From: Clostridiales bacterium
GTDB taxonomy: Bacteria > Bacillota > Clostridia > Christensenellales > Borkfalkiaceae
Assembly: GCA_003503945.1 (NCBI GenBank)
Contig: DOCD01000013.1
Coordinates: forward strand, 1 to 16,106
Length of the DNA: 16,106 bases
Direction of reading: 5' to 3'
In this document: positions 1-12,500 of the stretch, piece by piece
Layout: every line of letters starts with the position of its first letter
How positions within the stretch are numbered: the stretch's first letter is position 1
The notes under the pieces: model-generated
What the model saw: the letters and a program-made list of their open reading frames with translations, nothing else
Database searches by the model: none
Told to the model about the DNA's origin: nothing
Program-made: the position numbers and the translations under genes

Positions 1-32
1 GTGATAGAATAAATTTAAAGGAGCGGAGAGTT

Positions 33-257
33 ATGTCAAGAAAGAGCGACTTAAAAAAGCAAATCGCCGCCGGGGAAAAGGAAATCGAAGAGCTGGAAAA
101 AAAGCGTATGCGTTCGCAATCGGCACTTATGGAAGCGCATGTAAACGACGTTGCGCCCAGCTCCGCCGACGTGGAGTATTTTAAAATTTACACAAACCTT
201 ATAAAGCTTGAACGCGAAAATCTGCATAAGCTTAACGAGGAACTTAAAAAACTCTGA
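33..257 (+). CDS. Small helical (coiled-coil) protein, function unknown
   Basis: I do not recognise this 74-residue protein. It is rich in Lys, Glu and Leu and has two likely amphipathic helices: about residues 5-37, which include EKEIEELEKKR, and about residues 48-74, which end in LHKLNEELKKL. A short polar stretch with Pro-Ser-Ser separates them, so a helical hairpin or coiled-coil dimer is plausible. It has no signal peptide, membrane segment or cysteine and is probably cytoplasmic. The ATG at 33 is chosen because AAGGAG (18-23) lies 9 bases upstream. The frame is open back to the window edge, so a longer N-terminus cannot be fully excluded. The hairpin at 280-302 ends its transcript, so it is probably a separate unit from the giant gene. 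Bases 1-32 contain stops in the other two + frames, which may be the end of an upstream gene. Confidence 0.72.
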   Translation: MSRKSDLKKQIAAGEKEIEELEKKRMRSQSALMEAHVNDVAPSSADVEYFKIYTNLIKLERENLHKLNEELKKL

Positions 258-279
258 TTAAATTCCCGCAGAATTTTAC

Positions 280-302
280 GACGCAAACTTATTGCGTCTT
301 TT
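280..302 (+). terminator. Intrinsic terminator after the small gene
   Basis: A perfect 7-bp stem (GACGCAA with TTGCGTC) encloses a 5-base loop (ACTTA) and is followed at once by TTTT. It starts 22 bases after the stop codon of the small gene, the usual place for a Rho-independent terminator. The U-tract is short (four T, then GAT), so termination may be incomplete. Confidence 0.65.
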
Positions 303-336
303 GATATTTCAATATTAAAACGAAAAAGCGTAACGG

Positions 337-366
337 TTGAATTATTGTTACGTTGTTTTGTATTAA
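337..366 (+). promoter_or_regulatory. Candidate sigma-A-type promoter for the giant gene
   Basis: TTGAAT (337-342) and TATTAA (361-366) are separated by 18 bases in an AT-rich stretch downstream of the terminator. Each hexamer matches its consensus at four of six positions, so the call is weak. Transcription would start near base 373, just before the two hairpins, giving a leader of about 108 bases. The giant gene needs a promoter somewhere in 303-470, and this is the best pair I found by eye. Confidence 0.25.
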
Positions 367-374
367 AAAGTTTG

Positions 375-390
375 TAGCCGCATGCGGCTA
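375..390 (+). promoter_or_regulatory. 16-bp perfect palindrome in the leader
   Basis: TAGCCGCATGCGGCTA is a perfect dyad. As RNA it folds into a 6-bp stem with a CATG loop; as DNA it could be an operator for a dimeric repressor. It lies immediately upstream of, and shares its last TA with, a second larger hairpin (389-423). On the minus strand it is followed by CAAACTTTTT, so it could act as a weak terminator for antisense transcription. Confidence 0.45.
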
Positions 391-423
391 TGTTTTGCAC
401 CTCTTATCGAGGCGCAAAACATA
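389..423 (+). promoter_or_regulatory. Long hairpin in the leader of the giant gene
   Basis: A 10-bp arm (TATGTTTTGC, 389-398) pairs exactly with GCAAAACATA (414-423). Inside, after one A-C mismatch, CCTC (400-403) pairs with GAGG (409-412) around a 5-base loop. No T-tract follows, so it is not a simple terminator. It ends 43 bases before the ribosome binding site at 467-475. A role in mRNA stability, processing or translation control is plausible; I do not recognise it as a known riboswitch. Confidence 0.5.
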
Positions 424-480
424 AAATGTTTAATTGTTGATATTTGAATCCGACTGAAAGGTCGTCAAGGGGAGGATATT

Positions 481-582
481 ATGAACTTTTTACGTAATAT
501 TTCGTTGAAGCGCAAAATCGCAGCGGCGGTTTGCGCGTTTTTGGCTTGCGCCGCAGTGGTTGCGGGCGCAGTGTTTGCCGTA
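481..582 (+). other. Signal peptide or N-terminal membrane anchor of the giant protein
   Basis: These bases encode residues 1-34. Positive residues R5, K10, R11 and K12 are followed by an Ala/Val/Cys-rich hydrophobic stretch of about 20 residues. VFA and VTGA near residues 32-37 fit signal peptidase I (small residue at -1, small or aliphatic at -3). There is no lipobox with a Cys at +1, so it is not a typical lipoprotein. Whether it is cleaved cannot be decided from the sequence. Confidence 0.75.
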
Positions 583-3500
583 ACGGGCGCAGACAGCTCG
601 CACAAAAACGGGACGAACGGCTCGGGGAGTAGGGTGGAAGCTGAGGTCCCCGCCGCCGAACCCGTTAAAATAACGCCGTACCGCAATTATACGGCGGTCG
701 GCACGGCAGAGCTTTACGACGAGGGCGTAGTGGTTTATGAAAATAAAACCACCGTCGCCGACTTGAAAAGCAACCTTAAAGTCGTAGCCGAATATACAAA
801 CGGCACGGCAAGCGGCACCGCTACGCTTTTCCCCGAGGAATACACCGTGAACGTATTCGGCACGCAAAAGGGCGATAACGCAATAGTTGCGCCTTTGGGC
901 GGCGGTAATATGATTACCGTGTCGGTTACGGTAAACGGCGTAACCTCACGCGAGTTTACGATTGCGGTCGAGAAGACGTCCGAAATCCGTACATATACCG
1001 AAATTTCCGTAAAAGTTACGGGTAATTTAACCGAGGATATGGACAAAAACGCAGTTAAGTCCGCAATAGAGGTTACGGGTACTTATGAAGCTAACGCAGA
1101 GGACGGAACTAAAATTACCGTAACGGAAATTTTAAAAAACCGCGAACTTTTCTCGGTTGCCGATTTTAATTTTACCGTCGGCAGTAATACGATTACCGTT
1201 TATCTGACTGATAATGTAGAGGTAAAACGCGAAGTAACGGCAGCGGTAGGCGCAAAGCAATTTGTCGAAGCTTCGTTACTTGTGACAACAGAGGGCTTCC
1301 GCCGCAATGAAAAAGGCGCGAACCTTTACGAGAAAGAAATTGACGGCAAATGGTACTCCGCATTTGTCGCAAAGTCAACGACAACCCGCGAGGACGTTTT
1401 TAAGAACCTCGAAATCAGGGCGATTTATTCGAGCTCGGCAGAGGTCGTAAATTTCGAGTGGAACAATACCGACGAAGCGACGGCAAGCAACGGACTTAAT
1501 TTGAATTTTAGCGGACTGCCCGATTTTACGACGGCGGAAACGAAAAATATAAATATAGCCGTGGGCGGACGGTCTGCGGGAATTTCGTTGCAGTTCGAAG
1601 CTCAGCGCGTCGTAGAAATAAAAGCGGAAGATAATACGACGCGAAATGATTTGTATCCCTATACGCTTGCAAATAGCAACTTATTTACCGATAAAGTATT
1701 TGCAAGATTCAATGACGGTGTTTGGGACGAAACCCATCCTTTGACGGGATATACGGTAGAAGGTTCGCTTGCTCCCACAAAAGACGATATCGAAGCTTGT
1801 ATAAACTTTACCGCGGGTACTTATCTTAAAGAGCTTACTATTTCATATAGCAGTGAACTTACGAACAATATAACGCTTACAACAAAAGCAAAAGTAAAAG
1901 TAAACAGAGCGGAAATAACAAGTATAAGCGAGGTTAAACTTCCTGTTGATTATAAATTTCCTACGCAAACGTATAGGGAAAAGGTGAGATATGACGGACT
2001 ATATGTTGAGCTGAGGTTTAAAGGACAATTGCGACCGTCCAACGCTTATTTGGAAGACTTTAATGATCCGACGGCAAATTATATAACGACGATATTATAT
2101 AGTGATATAGATGAAAATGGGCTTCCGATTAATGAGATAGAAGGCGATAGAATAACAAGCACAGTTAAAGCAATAGGCGTAAGCTTTAAAAAATTGGAGG
2201 GCAAAAATTTAGTTGATAATGAAGTATTTACATACGGTATTATCGGCGATAATTTGGAAATCAATAAATACGAAGTCGGGTTGCCGACGGTAAACACTAC
2301 CGACGTGCCGTTTACCGAGGGCGTAAGCAAAGATATAATTTTTGCGCAGGACGAAAATCTGGGCGATAGCTTTGCAGTCGACAATATATCCGTCACATTG
2401 TTTGCAAACGAAGAGGATTGTAAAAATCTGGAAATGCCGGGCAATTCTACGCTTGATGTTGACGGTAAAACCATTGCCGAATACATAAACGGAAAAGTAA
2501 ACTTCTTTGCGGGTGGTGTAACTTACTATATCCGCGTGCAGATTAAGGACGCTAATTCTTTACGCGAAGAAGTCAAATGGGCGGGACTCACCGGTTCAAA
2601 CGCAAACGCTATCGACGAATACACGATTTATTATAAAGTTACCGTAAACAGGGGCGCGCTTACCGTTTCATTCGATTATGAAGAATATGCGTGGACTTAC
2701 GGCGACGATATCCCTACGCTTACGGTTAAGGGTACGACTTCAAGCGGGCAGACGTATACGCTTCAAAATACGGAAGATGCTTCGGGGCTTGGCTCGGGTG
2801 AAATCGCCGTGCCTTATACGGTTAATTATTATTTGATTAATTCCGACGGCAGTGTTTCGGCGGAGCCGTCAACTGGCAGGCTTTCGGCAGGCAAATATAA
2901 AGTTGTTGTGACGACTTCGCAGACGGACGCCTATATCGCAAGTACCTCCGCGCAGGATACGGTCGTAACCGTAACCCCCAGACCGATAAGCACCAAACAT
3001 AATAAGCCTTACAAAGATTATGATAGAAACACATATGAAGCATCGAGTTTTATTTCCAGCGGAACGAACAATATCTTAAGCGGCGATACTGCTGTCGAAG
3101 TGCTCGGTGCAGATGTCAATGGCTATAAACATGCGGGTGAGTATCCTGTATATCTGAACATAATAGATCCGAATTACTGTTGGGCTGCCGATGAAATTTT
3201 AACGGATTTTGAAAGCAATAAAGATGTAGTAAAACTTGATTTTTCAATCAAAGCAAGGGTGCTTGATTTAAATGTTGAAAATACAGACAGAAGAGCGGAT
3301 TTTGTTTACGGCGGAAGCTTTACGGCAGATAATCTTAAATTTACATATACGGATAACGGAAACGCTTCCGAAACAAAGCAAAGTACTTTCTATGCCGAAC
3401 TAAACACCGCGGAGTTTTACAAAAAAGCCGTATTCGATACGTTTATAAACGGCGATACGGTTACGGTTGATTCGAGCAAAAAGCTTACTACGGCGCAAAA

Positions 3501-6500
3501 CAGCTGGGAGGTGGGTACCTACGTCGTTTACTATTCGACAGCCTTAAGTACCGCCGAAGAAGACGGCGACTACAATTTGCCGGTCGCCTATGCGGAGTTT
3601 CAAGTTACCCGCAAAGCGATAGATAAGGTAACTTCCACGCAAAACGGCACAAGCGACACTTACGACAGAAGTGCAAAAGAAATTTCGCTTACGAACTGGA
3701 CTGCGGCAAACGACAATTCGGGAAATCCTATTTTAACGCGCTCGCTTTCGGCAAAGTATTTTAATAAAGACGGACAAGAGGTTGATACACCTTTATTTTC
3801 CGATGAAACTGCAAACAATCCTGAATTAGGCTTTACGTTTAGAAATGACGATTACGGCACGGTGAGTGTAACTCACGCGGGCGTTTATACGCTTACCGTA
3901 ACGCTTAACCCTAATTATAAATGGAGCGATACAACGGAAGAACTCGCCGTGGGCGTACGGCAAACGGCAACTATCACGTATACCGTCAATCAGGCTGAAA
4001 TGCAGAATGGTAGCACTTTTGCGTGGGGTGAGCTTTCCTTTACGTACGATACGGCGGCGCACTGTCCTGTGCCTTCCGTAGTAGGGATTGCATCCAACTT
4101 GTTAACGCTTGACGTTAATTATTATAATTCCGATAATGAATCAATAAGCGGTAATGAAATAATTCTTTCAGGTACTTATTATGTTGAAATTGCCGATTGG
4201 AAGGTTGACGGTGAAACGGATAATAAATGGGCTGTTTCGTACAACTTTAAACGTGCGGAACAAGCCGGATTGCCTGATTTGGACGCTAAAAAGTTAAAAG
4301 TTCCGTTTACTATCAATTCTGCGGAGCTGTCTGCGCCGACATTGATAGGCAGTGATGAGGCAATCATTGTAAATAATGTTAAAGTTGAGTGTACTTATAA
4401 AGGTGAAGAATACGATTTTACGGATTATATTGCAAAATATAAGCAACTAGATACTTCCGATGACAGTAGCGGATTTGCTTACGGCAACGGTCAGCACAAA
4501 ATTTTGGTAAAAATTGTTGCTGCGGAAACCGGAAATAAAATTACTGCGGTAAACGGTACTAAAATGTTGGATACGTGTACGTATACGGCTTACGTTTACC
4601 CTGCAACAAACTTCAAATGGGGTGACGGAGTCGGCGCAAGCCCTATAAACGTCGACGGTATACCGCAGGGCACGACGGGCTTTACGTTTACTTTCGAAAT
4701 CGAGCCGTTTAAGCTCGACGAAACCGCGTTTAAGTGGTATGCGGACGATAATACGGAAATTACGGGCGCAACGTATACGGGATATACATACAACAATAAA
4801 ACCCGTGGACTTGAAAGCAAGGTCGACGGTGCCGTATTCGAGTGCGACAGCGGCAAAGTCGGTGTGGACATAACCTACAATACCGAAACCCGAAAAGATG
4901 CGGGCGCGACCTATACCGCGACGGCAAACAAGTTGACGGGCGACAGGGCTTTCAACTATTCTATGCCGCAAACAAACCCGACACAAGATTTCGTAATTCA
5001 GAAAAAAGCGTTGGGTTCGTTCAGTGTGGCTGCGGCAAGCGCCGAGTTTGACGGCTTCGAGCATACAGCAACCGTAACTTATGAAGATATTACATATTTT
5101 ACGGAAAACGCCATTAACTTAACCGACGTGTTCGATTACAGCTTCAAGCATAAGTTTGATTATACCGGCGCGACCGATAACACACTTTCGACGGAAAACG
5201 GCTTCGTATACACCAACGCGGGTATTTATACGATAACGCTTACTTTGAAATATACCGTAAACTTTACATTTACAAGCGATTCGCAAAGCTTTACCATATC
5301 CCCCAAGCCTATTGACGCGCCTGTCTTTAAGGAAAACCACCGCGCGCACGAATACAAAGAGGGTGAAACTTTTACGCCCGAGTTTACGGTGACGGGCGAT
5401 ATTGCGGGGCATATCGAATTCAAATACGGCAAGTGCACGGCGGAAGGCGAAATTGACAAGTCTTTCCACGAGCAGAACGATACGACGGGCTTACAGCAAC
5501 CCGGACAGTATTACGTAATTTTAACGCTTAACACGGAAAACGGATTTTATGCCCATAACTATACAATCAACAATACAAAATATACGGATAATAACTACGT
5601 AAAGGGCAGTGACGAAACGCATTACGGCGAAAGCGTTTACATAATTCAGCATTACGCGGTAACCAATACGCAGCTTAAAATCAGCTTTGAAGCAAACGAT
5701 TATATTTTCGGCGACAACGCGCATAATGCCGCAAACCGTAAGGGGATTGCAGACCTTATTACAAAGAGCGGCAATGACGTTGGCATAGTTTTCAATGCGG
5801 ACGGCTCCGCTGCGGAAAACGTTACGGTTAATTATACCTTTAAAGCCGTTAAAGCCGTAAATCTTCAAACCGTGGTTGAGCTTGTAAACGGTATCCCGTG
5901 GAATGCGGGTGATTATACCGTAACTGTTTCGGTTGCTTTCAGCGGAAGCAAAACGATTTACGAGCCCATAGACACGACGCTTAATTTCACAGTTTCGAAG
6001 CGCGTTGTTTCCGTTGCGTGGAGCGGCGGCGACGACGCGGTTAAGGGCGAAAATAAGGAGTGGTCGGCAACTTACGACGGCAAAACTCACAAGCTTGCGG
6101 CAAGCATATCGAATATGCCCGGAAAGTCGGTAAGCGACACAACCCCAGCACCGACGCTTATAGTTACGGGCAGCGGCAAGGACTTTAAAGACGGCGGATA
6201 TACGCTGACTGCGGAGCTTGATACTAGCGCGGGTGCGGGCAACTTTACGGTTGAAGGCGCGGACAAAACCGCTACGCTTACGATAAATAAACGCGAAATA
6301 ACCGTTAAAGTTACGCAAAGTATCGATAACGTAGTTTACGGCTCGCCTGTTAATTTCAGCGGCGCGGTATGGGATTATGATACGAATTCGCTTGAAATTG
6401 TAGAAGGTGATCAAAATATAGTTTCATTCGGGTTGAAGGAAAACAAGTCCGGTGAGTTGATAGATATTACAGGTATTCTAAGTGTAAAAGAATACGTATT

Positions 6501-9500
6501 AGTGCCCGTATTGACCTCCGACGGTAATAAAAACTACACTTTACATATAGCCGAAAACGGCGAGGGAACATATAAGGTAGTTCCGCGTGAAATCACCGTT
6601 TCGCTTGATAAGAACGCGAGCGCGGGTTACGCCGAAAGTATTTCGCTTGAAGGGCGCTATACTGTGACCTACAACGGTAGTACAGACTGGCTTGTTCCTG
6701 GTGATAACAAAAACGACGTATTCACGCTTGCGTTTGACGGCGTTGCGGAAAACGCAACATGGCTTGCCGTGGGCAAATACTCCGTCGTGCTTACTAATAA
6801 AAATAACGGCAATTATAAGATTTTGAATTCGTCAACCGAGCTCGGTACGTTTACCGTAACCCCCGCCGATATCACGGGCGCGGAGGCTACGGCTAATACG
6901 GGTAAGGTCTATAACGCGCAGGATTATAACGTAATTTCCGCCGATAATTCGGGGCTTATAACTGTAAGTGCAACCGTTTTACACGGGCAACCCGTTAAGT
7001 GGTATTGGCAGAAAAATACGACAGACAGCGCACCCGTCGCGCCGAAGTACGATAAAGGCGGCTATGCGGGCGGTTGGGAAGAAATTACTTCAAAAACTAT
7101 TAAAAATGCGTTTAACGAAACTTCCTATTGGATAATGGTCGCGGCGACAAACCATAATCCGCAAGTGCTTGACTTACCCGTTGCGGTGAAGATTGCAAAG
7201 GCAACGCTTAAGCTAACCGTAAACTTTACAGGTAAAAACGCGATTTATTACGGCGAGGAATTTGTTGCGGTTACGAACGGCAGTAGCATAACCGAATATT
7301 TCAAAGAAGTTTCGGGGTTATGCCCGGGCGACGATATAACTTCGCTTTCGGGTTTGAGCGGAGCTTACAGCTATTCGGCTGCAGATTACTCCGCGGGCAA
7401 CGATATAACGACGGGCGAAAATTATTATACGATTACCCTCAGCGGTAACTTATCGTCCAACAACTACGATATTAAGTATCAAGACGGCAAGCTTGAAGTT
7501 AAAGCATTGTCCGTTACAGTGACAATCAAAAATCAAACGCTTCCGTATATGTCGTCAACGCTTGACAATATTACGGATTTACAAGCTTTACTTAACGGAT
7601 ATGTCGAAATTTCGCTTAACGGTGAATTCAGTATAACCAAAGTGCCAGATACGCTTGATAAAATTGTTGTAGTCAATACTCAGGCGATTATAAACAATAG
7701 CGGAAAAATACAAACGAACAATGTAGGAACATATCCGTTGAATGCAACGAGTTATATCGGGGTCGGCAGTAAAAGCGCAAATTATGATTTGACGATAATT
7801 GATGCGACTTTTGAAATAACGATTGCCGAAAACAGCTTTGAATCGCCTTTTGATTTCGGTACGTTAAACAGCGGACTTGTGGGCGGCGAAGATATTAATG
7901 CGTTTGCGTGGATTTACGGTGTGAACGTGACGGGCGGAATTACTGTAGACGACGGAAAGCCTACGGGTAATTATAAAATTGTTTTGCCCAAACTTGCGTT
8001 CGGCGACGTTGAAAATATAACATATACTCTCGAACGCAAACAAGGCGGCGAATGGGAAGCTCTCGGTACGAATAAGGGAACAATAGAAACTGCGTTCGGC
8101 AATTGGATTTCGGCAGGAAAGTTCAATGTCGGGCTTTACAGATTAACTTATTCGTTTGCAGACGGAAGCAGTAACTATGAAAGTATAGGTAACGAAATGC
8201 GCTACTTTAAGGTTGGCGCGAGGGATTTGTACGTATTCGCGAACGACGGGCAAACCTATTACGGCGAGGAGTTTACGCCGACGGCTACGGCAAACGGGCT
8301 TGTGTTTAACGGAAACGTGACCGATACGCTTGACGCCATTATGACGATTGAGTTTGACGTAAGCGGTTACGTAAAGGGAAGCAACGTCAATGAATACGAC
8401 TTGTCGATTTATACCGTTACCGCAAAGCAAAACTCAAACTATGCAAACTATAACGTCATAATAAATCAAAAATCCGCGGAGAAGGCGGCAAACAGCAAGC
8501 TCACCGTTATGCCCAGACCTGTCAGCATTAAAATTCTTGAAAAGCAAAACAGATACGATTTCAACAAAACGTGGGTCGGCGCGGAGAGCGGTAACGGTGC
8601 GGAGCAGGCGCAAATGCTTGAGTTTACCGCAACCGCGGGCGAAGGACTTTCGGGCACGCCGTTCTATAACGTCGCACATGCCGCAATCTACCACAACGGC
8701 AATTGCGGAAATATTGTCAAGCTTGTCACTAACGCGCTTGACGGCGAAAACGGCAAGGGCACGGGCAATTTGGGCAACTATCTTATACTTGCGCTCTACG
8801 GCGAAGGGGCAAACGGAAATTATGCGATAACCGTAACGAACTCCTATCGACGCGACGAGGGAAAAGAGGGCAAAGTAAACGGTTACTTTACTTACAGTCC
8901 CGATTTCTATACCGAAAAAGTCGAAAGCTATTTCAACGGACAGTCAAACCTGATAAGCGCGAAAGACGGTGACGGATTTAAAGCGGGAACGTATAAAATA
9001 GAGCCCGCATATCTTGCGATTTCGCTCGGCGAAAACACGTTCACTTACGACGGCAAAGAAAAGGGCATTGCAATCACCTATACGGGTTCGGAAACGGAAA
9101 GCGGTTCGATATACGCCGAATATTTAACGGGCGACAATTATACAAGCCAAAAACCCGTAAACGTAGGCAATTATCCGTTCAGAATAGTCGTTGCAAACCC
9201 CGATTACGAGTATAACGCAAACGCGGGCACGACGATGTCGCTTACGATTAACCGCAGGCAGATAAGCTGGAACGTAAGTATAAACGGCAGCGCCAACCCC
9301 TTTACGGGTAACGACGGCGCGGTTTACGGTGCAAACGGCGAATATAGATATCTCGGCTTTGAAGCGGGCGCTAAGCGTTTCAACATCCTGAACGTATCGT
9401 TTAATTATAACGGTGAAATTGCCGACGCCGATAAATTCGGGCTGACCGACAGTATATCGCTTGCAAAGTTCGCCGAATACGGCGGCAGCGCGTTTGACCC

Positions 9501-12500
9501 GTTTACAGTCGGCAACCATAGCGGAAGTTATGTAAAAGCCGACGGCAGATTTGATTTTGCCGCCCACAATGCGGGCAAGTACACGGTTACGCTTACGCTT
9601 GACGGCGCTCAGGCAAACAACTACACTTTCGGCAACACAACCGCCTGGAACAGCGACAACACGACAAGCTTTACGTTTACGTTTGTCATAAGTCGCGCAA
9701 CCGTCAACGTGGTTACGAAAGACGGTTGGGTGGAATACGGAACTCCTCTGACGGCAAACGGTGTGGCGACGGCTCGTTTCGGCGGCTTTGAGCTTGCAAA
9801 GGATATTCTCGATTTAGTGGCAACGGAAAATACTGCGTTATCGGGCTCGTTCGATATAAGCAAGGTTACGTATACCGCAGAGCGCTACAACCCTAAGGAA
9901 ACTAACGCAGGGACTTCGGGCATTTATATCAAGGCAAGCGGCGTAAGCGCGTACAATTACGAGTTTACGTACAATACTGGTACCGAGCAAAGAGGAATTT
10001 TGACGGTAAGGCCGCGTGAAATCACCGTAAATATCCACGGCAGCAAGGACGGGAATTGTAACGCCTTCACCGTATACAGCGGCGTGGACCAGACCCCCGA
10101 CTTCGAAGGGGATTTCGCGGATTACTTCAAACCGCAGGGCGACTGGTACGGTCAAACCGCGGATAATACGAAAAACTATGCGACCGTGTTTAATACGGGT
10201 ATAGTAATTTCGGGCGGAGCGAAAACCGACGTTGGCGTATATCCGTTGAGACTTCAAGTAGGCACTTCGAACTATAATATAACTTATCAGACGGCAAACG
10301 GAACAGAGTTATACAAAGACGGTGAAGAGCAGACTGTTGCCGACAATGCCAGACCTAAGTTTGAAATAACCAAAAAATGGCTGACCGTGCAGGCGGGCTC
10401 TATGGGCATGAACGGCGACAAGCAGTTTTCCGAGGCTTTCGATATCACCTACGGAAACATGACCGAGGGATATTTCAAGGTTGAATTCAACGGGTTTGTA
10501 AACGGCGAAACTTACGGTACCGCGGCTGAAAACAACGGCAGTGCGCTTGCGTTTAAGGCAGAGCGAGGCGACGTGACGTACGCTCCTTGGGAAAGCCACG
10601 CGGGCGAAAAGTATATTATAACTCCGTCGGGGCTGGATTTCAGAAACTATAAAATTGAAGCCGAAGACGGCGGCAACGGCTGGCTCACCGCGACGATGAC
10701 GGTCATACCCAGACTCGTAACCGCAACCACCGAGGACAGAACGTATACCGAGCTTGTCGACAACGATATAATCGATTACAACAGGGGCGAAAGCGGCGCG
10801 ACACATAACGCGCAGATAATATTCGCCGACAGCTCCGCAGCGGAAATCAACAATTCGATTGCTTATTACGGTTTTGAAAACGGTAAAGTCGAAAAAGACG
10901 AATACGGCGTTATAAAGACTATCAACGAATACGCGCCGAATTCGCATGCTAAGTTGACGTATTCCGGAAGAACGTTCGGCAATGCCGAATACAACGGTAC
11001 AGCCGCGCCGAATAAAGCGGGCGACTACGAAGTTACCGTAGAATTGACGGGCGACTACGTTCTGGCTGAGAATACGGTGACGCTTGCTTATAGAGTTAAC
11101 AAGAAAGTGCTTTCGCTCAGCTGGAACAACGTTTCCGACGAATACCTTCAATTCAATGCGGGCGATAACAAGCAGCGCACAGCCGAAAATTATATAAAAG
11201 AATTAATGAGCGTGGTGCACGTAACCAATACGTACAAGGGCTCGGCCGGCGGTGAAATTATAGATTATCTCGACCGCAATACGGACGGAACGCTCAACGG
11301 TAAGCAGTGGCTGATGAGCGCCGACGGCAGAAGTTTCACCGTAAATATATACGGTATAGGTCTGTACAGCGCCACTGTCGCGATAATCGACTCCGCATTG
11401 AATAACTATGAGTGGAAGGACAGCGAAACCTCGTTGCTTTCGATTGCATTCCGCGTCGCGGCGAAAGGGTTCAGGATAACAAGCCTTACGCTCGGCACGG
11501 GCAAATGGACGTACGGCTCCGCCGCGCCCGAACCCGATTTCGAGCTCGACATAGTCGGCATATCAATCGGGCTTGTATATCAGTACGCAAAGCTTAACGC
11601 CCTGCCCGACGGGTTCGACGGGGTCGACGGTTTCGGCAAAATGCTTTCGGCAGATTCCGTACCCGACGACAGGTTCGAAAGTATCCGCGACAGATATTCG
11701 GCTTCCGCGCCTACTCAGGCGGGAATATATCTGCTCCGCGCTTACTATCAGGGCTCGGACGAATACAGGGAGGCGGAGGCTTACCTCATATTCAAAATCG
11801 AACAGGCGATTGTGAACACTCCCGAAATTACGGGCGGCAAATTGTCCGACACCTTCACGGGCGACGTTTTAACGCTTGCCTTCGGATACGACGCTGCATT
11901 GCTTACGATAGCATACGACGGCACTATGAGCGTAACGCCCGACGGCATTGCCGTGCACGCGACAGATGCGAATACGGTCGGTTACGAAATTACGTTCACA
12001 TTGAAAGACGATAAAAACTATCGCTGGGAGGAGGGCGCGCAGTCGCGCTTTGTGTGGATTATTAATCCCGCGGAGGATAACGAAATCACTTCGTTCGACG
12101 TGAGCATGCTTGCCGACCTTACGTATACGGGTCAGCCCGTTCCTCTGCCCGAAGCCGAGGCGAAGTACGGCGGCGAGGTCTACTTCGAATTCCTTGTCGC
12201 CGGCGAATGGACGAGGGAAATCCCCGTGAACGCGGGCAAATACTCCGTGCGCGCGGTAAGCGCAAAGACGGATAACTATTCCGCGGACGGAAACGACGCG
12301 TTAAGCAAAGCGCAGAGCTTTGTCATAAAGCGCGCATACCTTACCGTAACCCCTGCGGGCTCCGCGGTATACGGCACGGCGTTCGATGCAACGGGCGAGG
12401 GTTATTCGCTCGCGTATACGGGCTTCGTCGACGGCGAAAAACCCGTGAGCGGCAAACCCGCGTTCATGCTTGAAAGCGTTCCCGAAAAGCTCACCGTTGG

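Noticed and set aside
421..480. TAAAAT near 422 as an alternative -10 box
   Set aside because: No acceptable -35 hexamer lies 16-18 bases upstream; that stretch is the hairpin loop region.
5521..6414. 297-codon open frame on the minus strand
   Set aside because: Antisense to clear MBG-type modules on the + strand and rich in Arg, Ile and Tyr from reversed codons; no start signal or domain.
10309..11151. 280-codon open frame on the minus strand
   Set aside because: It lies wholly inside the giant gene, has low-complexity Arg/Val-rich sequence, no ribosome binding site logic and no domain. It follows from codon bias of the + strand gene.
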